Below are positions 1-10,907 of a stretch of DNA of 42,603 bases, one piece after another. A program made the translations under genes and the position numbers. The DNA is from Conidiobolus incongruus B7586 (Eukaryota > Entomophthoromycota > Entomophthoromycetes > Entomophthorales > Conidiobolaceae): contig JNEM01012767.1 of the NCBI GenBank assembly GCA_000697335.1, forward strand, positions 1 to 42,603, given 5' to 3'. The first letter of the stretch is position 1, and each line of letters opens with the position of its first letter. The notes beneath the pieces are model-generated. The model worked only from the letters and a program-made list of their open reading frames with translations. It ran no database searches and was not told the DNA's origin.

Positions 1-657
1 TATCCCTCTGGGGATCGGTTCAGGGTTGTCAATGATGTTGGGAAAGGGGATAATTTTCACGAGGGCATTATGAGAATAAATGCCAGGGAGATCGGCGTCT
101 AGTAGGAGATGTTTAGCTAGAATGACGTATCCATATTTGCTGAAAGTGGCTTTCAGTTTAGCCTCAAGGACTTCGCCGACACCAATTTCATCAATTGCTG
201 GGACATGAAGTAGGCGGATGTTCATGACTGGATGTTGTGGATCTTGTGTGATTTTGGGGATTATCTCGATGCCTTCAACTTTGTAGGTTTGGTGCATGGC
301 ATTATTTCTGTGTTCAAGACTTTTGAATCCCACTTCAATTAATCTGCTTGCCATTCTAGATTGGCCTGAAGAGGCCCCTAAGGGAATGTATGAGCGAATG
401 ATGGCGTTTCTCAAACTGTTGAAAGGTACATCTAAAGGGATAGCATCGGTTTGTTCCGATTTAATATCTGAGAACGAAAATTTAGAGACGTCAAAAACAA
501 GGGAGTATGCGGTAGTAGAGAAGGGTAACTTACCGTTTGCTGCTGCAAGAATTTTTGCGTACGACATCATTGCTTGATTGGGTTGTTTCTGGATATTCGG
601 ATCCGGGGGTGTCGGGGGGGCTATCTTCCTAGCCGGGTCCTCGTTGATAGAGGGCAT
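1..657 (-). CDS. Probable LINE ORF1 / gag-like protein, partial at window edge
   Basis: The minus strand is open without a stop for 219 codons from ATG 655-657 to the window edge, so the 3' part lies outside. The frame upstream of this ATG has a stop at 736-738, which supports the start. The N-terminus is charged and proline-rich (MPSINEDPARK, then APPTPPDP), followed by MMSYAKILAA and a mixed alpha/beta region ending LPGIYSHNALVKIIPFP. I do not recognise it with certainty. The layout (short disordered leader, S-Y-A-K-I motif, RRM-like segment expected to precede a zinc knuckle) resembles ORF1 of fungal non-LTR retrotransposons. Its G+C is far above the flanking DNA, which fits a recent insertion. 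It could instead be a host gene with a missing 5' exon. The product class is inference; the open frame is seen directly. Confidence 0.5.
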   Translation of the reverse strand, partial: MPSINEDPARKIAPPTPPDPNIQKQPNQAMMSYAKILAAANGKLPFSTTAYSLVFDVSKFSFSDIKSEQTDAIPLDVPFNSLRNAIIRSYIPLGASSGQSRMASRLIEVGFKSLEHRNNAMHQTYKVEGIEIIPKITQDPQHPVMNIRLLHVPAIDEIGVGEVLEAKLKATFSKYGYVILAKHLLLDADLPGIYSHNALVKIIPFPNIIDNPEPIPRGI

Positions 658-969
658 CGTTTGTATAGTTGGATGTGTTTTGCTTCTCTCTTCTTTTTTT
701 TTCAAAGTGGTTTCACGCTCTTTGAAGGAATGAGCTCAAGATTAGGTGTGGTTTCCGCTTCTTGAGTAAGAAAAAAGCCTTTTTTTAATTTAATTCAATG
801 AATTTGAATTTAATTTAATTTAGCAAAACCAATCTATTTTGATTATGGGTTCAATATATTTAAAAGAACTGTTTCCAAATTGAGTAAAGGTCAGTCTCTT
901 AAACTCACAAAAATATACTGTAAATTAAATAAAAATAAAAATCATTGTATTATTGCAATATAAATAAAA
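658..969. other. Spacer between gag-like ORF and the 970 gene
   Basis: The first 120 bases continue the G+C-richer composition of the minus-strand ORF and probably hold its 5' leader. From about 775 the DNA becomes A+T-rich with runs of TTTAATTTAATT. This composition break is the likely right border of the inserted element. The remainder presumably holds the promoter of the plus-strand gene at 970; I see no clear TATA or CCAAT element. Confidence 0.4.
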
Positions 970-1952
970 ATGTCTTATCCTATTGAAACGTTCCCTGAGA
1001 GTAGAAAAGAGTGGGAGTTAATTGATAATGTTCAAACAAACCGTGGTAACAAGCTTAAGCGTGGGGTTGAGTACATTCATCGAAAGGATATGACCTGGAC
1101 ACCAGATGGCTTTAAAGTATATATCCAGTTATTATAATTTATACTCAATCCTAATCTCTAATTTCTTTAGCCAGTTCCTTTAGACCACAATAATACTGAC
1201 ACCAAATCAGATTTCAAAAACAATGCTTTAAAAAGTGCGAAAAGTAAAGAAGGTAAGATATAGAATAAATCATATCAATTCCACTTAAATTTATCTTTCC
1301 TTCCTTTTAATTTCATAGGTAAAGAAAATATTAACAATTTAACAAATAGCCAAGGTCCCACTAAGACGGTTGAAACTCTCTTAGAAGATAAAGAATTTTC
1401 CTATTCCCATACGCTAGATATGCAGAGAAAATACTCTGTTGATTTTTTAACTTCCAATCAAACAGAAAAACTCTGCAAAGAAATCCTCGAGCTTGTCCAA
1501 TCCGAATTCGAATGGCGCAAAGGACTTAGAAGGTTCTGCGACTTTATTCAAAACAAAGATTGGGAACAGAAGAGAAATGAATCGTCTCAATTCAAAATAG
1601 CAAAGAGAAGGGCTGTAGAATTAGCTGAGGTCAGTTTACTTAAATAACATTTAACTTTCATATATTTATATTATTTTAGGAGGTTAATCATAACACTTCA
1701 GAATTTGAGAGATATTTAAAGCTAAGTAGATCTAAACTATTGAAAATTCACCAATCTAGGGATGATTATTCTATCATCCTCCACAACGGCGAAACAGACC
1801 CTTCTAAGCAGTTATCGGAAAACGGGAAAAAGCACGCTTCAGACGGAGGAAAATATTCGAAAATGAACAAGCATGGGTCCAAGGTCAAGGCAAAGGGAAC
1901 CCACACCAAACCAATCAATACGAATGGCAAAGGAAAACCTAAAGCTAAATAA
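970..1952 (+). CDS. Hypothetical basic protein, four exons (270 aa)
   Basis: Exons 970-1116, 1171-1252, 1319-1629 and 1680-1952 join in frame to 270 residues. The three introns (54, 66 and 50 nt) have GTATAT, GTAAGA and GTCAGT donors and TTTCTTTAG, TTTCATAG and TATTTTAG acceptors. The start is the ATG of MSYPIETFPESRKEWE, preceded by TAAATAAAA. The N-terminal 50 residues are compact and charged (HRKDMTWTPDGFKPVP). Residues 75-100 are polar. A long helical, charged stretch follows (SNQTEKLCKEILELVQSEF onward), and the C-terminus is Lys/Gly-rich and ends GKGKPKAK. No signal peptide or membrane segment is visible. I do not recognise the family. The basic tail suggests nucleic-acid or ribosome contact, but that is only inference from composition. 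Confidence 0.7.
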
Positions 1953-4900
1953 CATACCATCTTTACTCTATATTTCTCTTATAGGTATTATATACTATAC
2001 ATGCCATTTGATAAATACCGGTATATAATGTCATTTGTCTATTAGTCATATTTATTTACACTAACCGATATTTACTTGTCTCCATTGCTTCGTCCTTATT
2101 AAATCGATATTTTGGAAGAGTTTTGATATAGCTAATTATATGAATTCAGTTTGATTTATAAACTATTCAACTTTACTATCAATTTTTTGCTAATCTATAA
2201 AAAACTAATAAATAATAATATTATATTGATTTTATTCCATTATATTAGTTTATATCATTTTATACCTTTTATTTTTTTAATTTACTATATATTCATATAT
2301 AGCATTATACAACCTTAATTTGGATTCATATTTAATAATAGTTAGAACGCTATCATATAAGGAAATTTAATCATAATTTTTTACTCTATAATTATACTTT
2401 CTTGATATTTAAATATATATATACATACATTTCATGCAAACTACAATGTCTTTAAAAAATAAAAAACGAGGACATCAAATATATTCTGATGGATGATTCT
2501 TATTTTTTATATTTTATTGATTAAATTTTTAATTCTTTAAAAGTATTAATTAATATTTACAATGTTAGTCTCATATCATTTACTTAAATTTAAAGTTATT
2601 ATTAATGTTATATATCTTAATATTTATAATTATCAAATCATTAAAACGAATATGAATTCTGTAAATTTCACCATATTTTATTAAAAAATCAAGTCTAAAA
2701 TTTATAATAACTATCTTTTTATATTTCAATTAAAATCTAAATAACCAATCAAATTGGAGATTTTTCGATTAAATGTAAAATTTCTAAAATTTATTTCTTA
2801 AAAAATTAATGTTGAATTATATGATTATATATTCACTACAGTATGACTTTTAGGAAATATGTTTTATAAAGAACAGTTGGTGAACTAACTTTAAACGACA
2901 CTGATGTTTGAAAACACTTAATATTTTACATTAAGAATCATTGTTGAACTCATGATAGAATCCAACATTAAAAAATGGATCAAACATACAAGTATAATAT
3001 TTCCATTATCAATTATAACCTTTATCATATAATTTTTTATAATACTTTGTCCAAGATAAGCAATGCTGATTATAATACAAGTTATAATTTTTCCTAAAAT
3101 ATAATTATGTGATTTAGAGAAATTATACAATTTTATTATGGATTTTTTAATAATCATTTTGATATAATGTCTTATCCAATTGTGAATATTATTGAAATTT
3201 TTAAGATTTAATTTATATCATTCATATTGATCAAGTAATGTTACAATCAATATATTTGAAAAATTTCATTTAATATATAATAAATCGATCATAGTTAAAA
3301 GACATATACATTAATCTTTTAGAAATCATTACTACTTGAAATTGAATTTTAATATATTTGATATTATATTAAACTTAAAGTGAGTTTATTAAATAAATTT
3401 GTTAATAAAGACTTGAAATTTTATTTAAATATTTCAAAAATAAATAATTTTTAAATTGATTTTAATTTTAATTCTATATTAAAAGAGAGTTGGACAATTA
3501 GAGCTGAAAAATAATGTCCTATTTTTTAATTATATTATATGTAATCCTTTGTAATACTGTTTTTTAAAATATATGAAAATTTACAAATTATTTTAATTAA
3601 ATATTTTATCAAAAAATTAGTAATATAAAGAATAAAAGATTATCATTAAAAATTCAATATTTAATTATTATTCAATGGAGTTAATAAGTTTTTGATATGA
3701 TAATATAATACTAAATCATTTTAAAAAATAACATTGTTAATATTGTTAGGTATTTAAAATTAAAATAAATCAAATTGATTAAAATAATTAAAATTGATAA
3801 AATATGAAAATATAGATAGTTACTTAAATAATAAAAAAATAATATTTAACAAAATAAATATTATTACCTCAAAATCAAAAAGATTGAAAATTTTTAATTT
3901 TATTTTTTAAATATAATATTATTCAAGAAAAAAAATTATATATATATATAATATATTTTATTACAAGAATAACTTTTAAAATATATTATTTAATTTAATT
4001 ATATTTAAACTATATAGTAATTATAAAAGGTCTTTTATTTTAATATTATTGAAACTTAACCATTAACTTTTTATCATTATTTAAAAGATATAAATAATTT
4101 ATAAAAACATTATTTTATTTAAATTAACTATTTATCACTAGATATATTACTTTAAAGCTAAAAAAAATATTATTTAAAATTTATTAAAATTTATGGAATT
4201 AATTTTAATTATTATTAAGATATAACTTATATCAAATATATATTTTCATTTTATTTATAAAGATATATTATAAATAATAAAATTTAGACTAGGATTGATT
4301 AATAAAAATATAAAATTAATATCTTAAAATTTAATTAAAGATTAAAAAACCAAAGTGGTTATAATTAAATAATACTTATTAAAATATATTCAAAGATAAA
4401 GCCTTTTATAGCAAATTATTATAATTAATGAGTTATAAATCTTTTTATATGATTAATTACCTAAATATTAATCAAAATGCTAAGCTAAATTTAAATAGGT
4501 TTTTTGATAAATTCCAATAAATAAATATAAACTATTTTAATATTTTATAATAATATATACTATTTATATTTAATTTATTAAAAAATTCAATTAATAATAA
4601 GATTTACTTTGTTTTTATAATTATTTTAAATAGAAAAAAATATCGTAATTAATATATTCACTAGATTATAACTTATTTAATTATAATTGCTTTAAATAAA
4701 TAAAAAATAAACCTATAAGAAAAATTTATAATAAATAAATTTAATTGGTTTATAAAATGTCAAATTTCAATTTTTAATAAAAAAACATTTTTTAAGTATT
4801 AGAAGTTTGTTAAAAATATAATAAAAAGAGTATAAATATTTTTATATATTTATTTTAGTATATTATATATTAAATTGTTTATTTATTTTTAATTTTAAAA

Positions 4901-6930
4901 AAGCCCAATTATTTAATATCTAAAGTAATAAGAGTATATATTGCTAATAATAAAAAATATTATATCTTAAGATTATTGAGTGAATATTATATTTATATTT
5001 AAAATTTATATATTACTATGATTTTTGGAATAAATAGAAGATTATTCAGCAACAGTTAATAAAATCAGTAATAAAAACTGCAAAATCTAGAAAATAACTA
5101 TTGAAAATCAGGATGAATATATTAAAAAAATATAAATATTAATCTATAATTAAAAATAAATATCAAGTTTTTATATGATATATTAATTGAATTAACTTTG
5201 CATTTATATAGTTTGTTTTAAACAGTTTGGGTTATCGTTAAAAATTCATGATTTTCAAATATTAATTATTTCATTCAAACATTCAATATATCTGATAAGA
5301 GTATATAAAATCGTAATGACGCTGGTACTAAATTAATCATTATTTGGGTCTGTATCTTCAGTCAATAAAAAATAACCACTCTCTAACCACATATTAAATT
5401 ACAGTTATAATTAAATTTTTTCTTAAATATACAATGGATAATTAATCAATTATATTTTAGTATATGCTACATTCTGTGGTAAAATAATATGTAAATACAA
5501 GTACCATAAAGTGGAGGGATTATCATTAATGGCTGTCAATTTAAAAATGATTTAATTATTTAGAATATCTTAAATTGTAAAAAAATTCTAATTCAATATA
5601 AAAATATATAATTCTAGATTTTCCAAAGTTGATAAAAGTTCGAAATATACGACATTATGGAGAGAATATAATAATTAAAATACTTTGAATTTTGAAAAAA
5701 AATTAAACCGAAGGACTAGTACAATGTGTATATATTTGCTCTATTAGTACTTGTATTAAATTGGTTGCTTATAAAACTTGATAGAAATATTTTATAACTG
5801 GTTAAAATTTATATTAATAGGTAATAATGTGATAATATAACATATTTGTTGATTTAATCACCGTATATCAAATTGCTAATGTCTAATAAACATTAAGAGT
5901 AATATCATTTATTATCATGAGATTAATCCAACTGTGTTTTGGGTTTAAAGATTTCAGCATCCTTGGCAGTTTTAATTCCTATTCATTATTATCTATTTTA
6001 TTTTTCCATAAATGAAGCTTATTTTTTTCGAACAGACAATAGTAAACAATACTGCACTGGAAAAATTGTGCCTATGCAACTAAGACATGATCTGTATTGC
6101 CGAATTTTATAATCAGTATTAGAGTTATCTATTAAATAATACATATTAAATTAATTATAACCATAAAAATAACATATAGTAAGCAATTTATTTATATGAT
6201 TATCATACAACTTTTATAAATTTTATCGTTAGATGAATGTATTAAGATTTTATAAAAAATTAGTAACTAGTTTGCATAAGGAATGATGGACCAGTGTGAC
6301 CTCGTTTGCCTTATACCATAAATACTATCATAAAACTATATTGTGTCGCATATACTCAAGTATCCACTTAATGGAAATCAACATATATATATATTTTAGA
6401 AAATATTAATATTCTTAGGTTGAAAGTACTAATGTTAACATAATTTAGTAATTGATAGTCCATTCTAATATATAAAAGTGAGAAAACTAGAATATTGGAC
6501 ATCTTTAAATAAATTAAATCATTTATTAAAAGAAAAATTTTGATTATATATTTTGTAAATTAAATAACTAATCTATATTAAACCGAGTAATTTAAGGTTA
6601 AAATATATAAATATTGTAAAGATTTAATTAATAAATAAAGAAACAAGTATAATAATTATATTTGTAATTAGAAATAAGCATTTATATAATCTCATTAATA
6701 ATTAATAATTGGAGAGATTAGGTTATAAATTAGTTGAAGGAATTTTGATAAAGTGTGAAAAAAAGAAATGGATTATCCGATTTGTTCCGAGTCACGATAT
6801 TGTAGAATTTAATTTAAATGATTGGTTAAATTATAATTCCCATAATTATAAAATTAAAAAAATTTTATTAAACCACACTTATTTAATTAACCTTCTAAAC
6901 CCAAAAAATATAATTTAAAAAATTTTTAAT
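1953..6930. other. A+T-rich gene desert
   Basis: About 5 kb with no supportable gene. G+C is very low and stops are dense on both strands. It contains one decayed copy of a dispersed repeat (entered separately, about 4000-4990). Two slightly G+C-richer islands, near 5930-6110 and 6250-6330, carry no open frame I trust. The frame at 6709-6918 begins at TTG and encodes up to 69 residues (for example WIIRFVPSHDIVEFNLNDWL). It has in-frame stops immediately upstream and no good splice acceptor, so I do not annotate it as a gene. Confidence 0.6.
4000..4990 (+). repeat. Dispersed decayed repeat, copy A
   Basis: This stretch aligns by eye, in the same order, with 34050-35200 and with the reverse complement of 39500-40690. 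Landmarks shared with copy B are GGTCTTTTATTTTAAT (near 4028), ATTATTTAAAATTTAT (near 4170), ATCAAAATGCTAAGCTAAA (from 4471) and the block around 4745-4835. This copy is about 130 bp shorter than B and D in its middle. Borders are approximate. The family is unknown; it is a fossil element, strongly decayed and very A+T-rich. Confidence 0.65.
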
Positions 6931-6937
6931 TAATTAT

Positions 6938-6944
6938 CCAATCA
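6938..6944 (+). promoter_or_regulatory. CCAAT box upstream of RNR2
   Basis: CCAATCA lies about 350 bp before the RNR2 start. A second one on the other strand (ATTGATTGG, 7082-7090) lies about 205 bp before it. CCAAT is the binding core of the fungal Hap2/3/5 (NF-Y) complex. The sites are short and the region is A+T-rich, so function is inferred. Confidence 0.35.
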
Positions 6945-7026
6945 ATCAAAAAATTTTCTTCATATTTATTCTCCTCCTTAATTAGGTAATTTGTTTTTTT
7001 AATTGTTTCAACTGAAATTGAAATTG

Positions 7027-7038
7027 ACTGACGCGAAA
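7027..7038 (+). promoter_or_regulatory. MCB/E2F-like site ACTGACGCGAAA
   Basis: ACGCGAAA is the E2F-like form of the MBF/MCB cell-cycle element. The nonamer ACTGACGCG recurs exactly at 7107-7115. CG dinucleotides are rare in this intergenic DNA, so two such sites ahead of a ribonucleotide reductase gene are unlikely to be chance. In yeasts MBF drives RNR genes at G1/S. Confidence 0.6.
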
Positions 7039-7106
7039 CTTTGACACGAACCTTCCACATTTTTTCCTCATTATTCTCTCAATTGATTGGTCCATTCCCA
7101 CCTCCT

Positions 7107-7116
7107 ACTGACGCGT
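7107..7116 (+). promoter_or_regulatory. MCB (MluI) site ACTGACGCGT
   Basis: Contains the palindromic MCB core ACGCGT (7111-7116), about 180 bp before the RNR2 ATG. It repeats the nonamer ACTGACGCG exactly 80 bp downstream of the first copy. This is the classic MBF (Swi6/Mbp1) binding site. Confidence 0.65.
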
Positions 7117-7292
7117 TAGCTTATCCATAACACGCTCATTATAGAAATTATTTTTCGTGTTTTATTTAATTTTTTATATTTTTCCCCTTGTTTAATTTAT
7201 CAATCAATATTTAAAGCACACGAAATCCTAGTATTATACTCATAAAATCGCGTTTCTAGTTTTACCTTTTTATCTGATTTATATTGATTAAA

Positions 7293-8336
7293 ATGGCTGA
7301 TCTTCTTCCCCCTATGATTGACCCTGCCAATGACGACAAGCTTCTCACTCTCGAGAAGGAAGAACCTCTTCTTCAAGAAAACCCCAATAGATTCGTCCTC
7401 TTCCCTATTCAATACAATGACATCTGGGCTATGTACAAAAAGGCTGTTGCTTCTTTTTGGACCTGCGAAGAAGTTGATCTCTCTAAGGATATGAACCACT
7501 GGAATACTTTGAACGACGGTGAGAAACACTTTATTAGTCATATATTAGCTTTCTTTGCCGCTTCTGACGGTATCGTCAACGAAAATCTCGTTGAACGCTT
7601 CAGCAATGACGTTCAAATCCCTGAAGCCCGCTGCTTCTACGGGTTTCAGATTATGATTGAGAACATTCATTCCGAAATGTACTCTCTTTTGATTGATACC
7701 TACATCAAAGATCCTGCTCAACGCGATCATCTTTTTAACGCAATCGAAACCATCCCTTGTATCAAGCGCAAAGCCGATTGGGCTCTCCGTTGGATTAGCG
7801 ACAAAAAGGTCTCCTTCGCTGAACGTCTTCTTGCCTTTGCTGCCGTCGAAGGTATTTTCTTCTCTGGTGCCTTCGCCTCTATCTTCTGGTTAAAGAAACG
7901 TGGTAAGATGCCCGGTTTGACTTTCTCCAACGAACTCATCAGCCGTGATGAAGGTCTCCACTGTGATTTTGCTTGTCTATTGTTCAAACACCTCAAGAAC
8001 AAGCCCTCCCAGCAAAGAATCTACCAAATCATCACCGAAGCTGTTTCCATCGAACAAGAATTCTTGAGTGACGCTCTTCCCGTCTCTCTCATTGGTATGA
8101 ACTCTACATTGATGGGACAATACATTGAATACGTTGCCGATCGTCTTTTGGTCGCCCTCGACTGTGACAAGTATTACAACGCCGAAAATCCCTTCGACTT
8201 CATGGAATTGATTTCTATGCAGGGCAAGACCAATTTCTTCGAAAAGAAGGTCGGTGAATACCAGAGATCTGGGGTTATGGCCTCCCTCAAGCGCGAAACC
8301 ACCGCCAACGTCTTCACTTTGGACGCTGACTTCTAA
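7293..8336 (+). CDS. RNR2: Ribonucleoside-diphosphate reductase small subunit (R2)
   Basis: A single exon encodes 347 residues, close to the normal length of class Ia R2. With the large subunit, the enzyme reduces ribonucleoside diphosphates to deoxy forms for DNA synthesis in the cytosol. All six di-iron ligands are in place: D92, E123, H126, E186, E220 and H223. The radical-forming tyrosine is Y130 in HSEMYS. The C-terminal tail FTLDADF is the peptide that docks into the large subunit. The start is [10 protein letters not shown]; the frame opens three codons earlier at a TTG, but the ATG is the natural choice. Codon use is rich in C-ending codons, as expected for high expression. Upstream lie two MCB sites and two CCAAT boxes, consistent with S-phase control. 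About 11 extra residues (KRETTAN region) precede the C-terminal tail compared with mouse R2. Confidence 0.97.
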   Translation: MADLLPPMIDPANDDKLLTLEKEEPLLQENPNRFVLFPIQYNDIWAMYKKAVASFWTCEEVDLSKDMNHWNTLNDGEKHFISHILAFFAASDGIVNENLVERFSNDVQIPEARCFYGFQIMIENIHSEMYSLLIDTYIKDPAQRDHLFNAIETIPCIKRKADWALRWISDKKVSFAERLLAFAAVEGIFFSGAFASIFWLKKRGKMPGLTFSNELISRDEGLHCDFACLLFKHLKNKPSQQRIYQIITEAVSIEQEFLSDALPVSLIGMNSTLMGQYIEYVADRLLVALDCDKYYNAENPFDFMELISMQGKTNFFEKKVGEYQRSGVMASLKRETTANVFTLDADF

Positions 8337-9396
8337 TTTTCCTCATCATCTTAAATTTTCCATCAACATTTTATTTTTCCCAATTCCTCGTGATTTCTTG
8401 GGCTGTATTTAGTAGTATCACTTAACATAATAAATCATATAATATATATAATAGTAATCCCTTTATTTAATACAAACGCCTTATTTCTAAATACCACTTA
8501 CGATTAATTAATTCAATTTAATTCCTCCTTCACTTTATCAGATAAATTAAACCATTAATCTTCAAATATATTAATTTGCATAAATCAAGATAACTTACGT
8601 AATATTTGGTCAATTTCTTTACAACAAACTGTTTAATTAATCTGATAATTCCCAATACTATCAAATTCTTTATCAGATATATATCTGATTAAACTTCAAA
8701 CATAAAAGTTGGTTATAAATAATCTTGATTAATAATCAGCCAGTATCTTAAGTTTTTTTTTAATTTTATTATCCATGGTATATATAATAGGATTCTGTGA
8801 TAAATTGATTATATCATTATAGAGTAATTAGTTTATATTATAAAATACTAATAAAAATATAAAACGTATATTTAATAAGCTCATAAAATATCCTTTTTCT
8901 ATTAACTTGGATTAAGAAATTTAGGAGTAATTTATATATCCAAAAATTTGACGAAAATAGGTTTAATAAATTAGTACTTTTCAATGTTTTATATTGTACA
9001 AACTTTATTTATTATCCATTTAATATCATTAATAACACCCAAGAATTTTATTTAAAAAAAATGCTTGATTCTGATTTAATGACTTATAAATTTGATTTCA
9101 TCAATCTATTTAAATTTACAACTTTATTAGTAATTATCTTGTTCAATTGGATCTGGGACGATAATTATTCACATCAAAATTTTTCCATAATTAAATATAT
9201 CAAAAATGCATAAAACTATATTAAATTAAGTATTTCTAAATTAATCCATGAATGGTCTCAATATAGAATCTGTTTTGTACCAGTTCAATTCTTTAATCAA
9301 ATTTATGCAATCTTAATATCAATAAAATCGAATTAATGTTCAAAAAAAATTATTATCACTTTTTTATAATTAATAGACTATATTTTTTATTATAAA
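8337..9396. other. Intergenic spacer RNR2-ARA2-like gene
   Basis: About 1.06 kb of A+T-rich DNA. The first 100 bases are probably the RNR2 3' UTR, and the last few hundred the promoter of the aldo-keto reductase gene. I see no other gene, repeat or RNA. Confidence 0.5.
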
Positions 9397-10461
9397 ATGT
9401 TAGCAAGCGATTTTGAACCTTTAAATACCAAATCAATTTCAAAATTATGCTTTGGAGCAGCTCCTTTAGGCGGTGTTTATGGGGATATGAATCAAGAGAT
9501 CGCTAATCACACTGTTGCTGAAGCGTTAAAACTAGGTATAGCTGTATTAAATCAATATCTTTAGTATTACTAATCGTTGTTAGGTATTAATTTATTTGAT
9601 ACTTCTCCATACTATGGCGACAGTGAAGAAGTACTTGGTAAAGCATTGATTAATTGCGGAGATCAATTTATGAGAGATCAGTATATGATCTCGACGAAAG
9701 TAGGAAGATATGGTTTAAACGAATTTGACTATTCTTCAACTACTGTAGAGAGATCTGTTATAAATAGCTTAAACCTGTTAAATACAACTTATTTAGATAT
9801 TGTCTACTGCCACGATGTGGAATTTGTGGCATTGTCAGATGTAATTGACAGTGCTTTACCCAAGTTATTTGAATTGAAAGTAATTAAACATTCATTTTAT
9901 TGTATGGTGATATACTTATTATTATATTAGAGACAGGGAAAAATTAGATACGTTGGTATTAGTGGTTATCCACTTCATTTACTAAAGCAAATAGCTCAGA
10001 TCATGTATCAGAGAGGCACTCCATTAGATGCGATTATGACATATTGCCACTATAATCTACAAAACACATCTTTAGTCGACGATCATATTATTGATCAATT
10101 TCATGAGTTTGGTATTAAACTAGTTTTTAATGCATCTCCCTTATGTATGGGGTTATTGAGCCCAAAATATCCCGATTGGCATCCTGCCCCACTTGAGCTC
10201 AAGAAATTGGCCCAGAAATGTGTCTCTCTCTGTACTGATAATGATACCAGCCTTCCTAAAATATCCACTCAGTTTGCTCTCAACTGCCCAAGTCCATATC
10301 TTACAGCCACAGTTATTGGTTGTTCTTCGCCAGATCAAGTCAGACAAGGTATTAAATGTCTTCAACAGATGAATAAGGGCTTCAATAGTTCATTAGCTAA
10401 ACAATGTCAAAATATCCTTAAACCATATAGAAACTATAGTTGGCAATCACCATCCGAATAG
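9397..10461 (+). CDS. ARA2: Aldo/keto reductase, D-arabinose / L-galactose dehydrogenase type
   Basis: Exons 9397-9535, 9584-9879 and 9931-10461 join to 321 residues. The introns are 48 nt (GTATAG, with TTACTAAT branch) and 51 nt (GTAATT). The AKR catalytic tetrad is complete: D52 and Y57 in NLFDTSPYYG, K85 in ISTKVGRYG, and H123 in YCHDVEF. The opening KLCFGAAPLGGVYG is the family start, and TATVIGCSSPDQVRQGI is the C-terminal cofactor-binding region. The closest groups are plant L-galactose dehydrogenase and yeast Ara2, an NAD-dependent D-arabinose 1-dehydrogenase of the D-erythroascorbate route. Exact substrate cannot be read from sequence, so the symbol is by family resemblance. It converges with the small secreted-protein gene, only 104 bp between stops. 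Confidence 0.85.
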
Positions 10462-10565
10462 ATCCATATATTATAGATATAGACGATCCAAAATAACAAA
10501 TAATGCAAATAATTAAATATTTTTATTTATTAAATTGACAATATAATATAAAAATGATAAATAAT

Positions 10566-10907
10566 TTAATGCTGATAACTATACTCTTCAGATTCTGGAT
10601 TAAAATTAATGTCATATAAATCGTAATTCTTAAAATAACTTAGATAACTTGGTTGAACTTGATCTACATTGGGTAAGTTATTGACTCCTGCAGCTTTCAA
10701 CCCTTTGGTAGGCTTAATCTCAGCTTTCACTGGATTTGTTTTATCATTCTCAATTTCGCGGCAGAGCACTATATCTAAAAAACATTTGTCCAATCCCAAA
10801 AATCTTCGATTCAATTGAACTGAGTTTTCATTAGGTTCTCTAAGTGTAAATGGTATACAACAAACTAAGTGAATAAATATTAATTGAACCAATAGATAAA
10901 TTAGCAT
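10566..10907 (-). CDS. Small secreted protein (113 aa), unknown
   Basis: A single exon starts at an ATG. The first about 18 residues (MLIYLLVQLIFIHLVCC) form a typical hydrophobic signal peptide. The mature part is polar with cysteines at 42 and 49 (KCFLDIVLCREIE) and an aromatic, acidic C-terminus (YFKNYDLYDINFNPESEEYS). A TATA-like element (minus-strand TATATATAAA, 10960-10969) lies 53 nt before the ATG, the same distance as for the secreted-protein gene at 32928. I recognise no family. It could be a wall, matrix or effector-type protein; that role is inference. Confidence 0.55.
   Translation of the reverse strand: MLIYLLVQLIFIHLVCCIPFTLREPNENSVQLNRRFLGLDKCFLDIVLCREIENDKTNPVKAEIKPTKGLKAAGVNNLPNVDQVQPSYLSYFKNYDLYDINFNPESEEYSYQH

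Noticed and set aside
2918-3157. 79-codon minus-strand hydrophobic frame
   Set aside because: Composed almost wholly of Ile, Asn, Lys, Leu and Met codons expected by chance in this composition; no neighbours or signals support it.
7200-8002. Several frames overlapping RNR2 on both strands
   Set aside because: All are shadows of a highly conserved, intact R2 gene.
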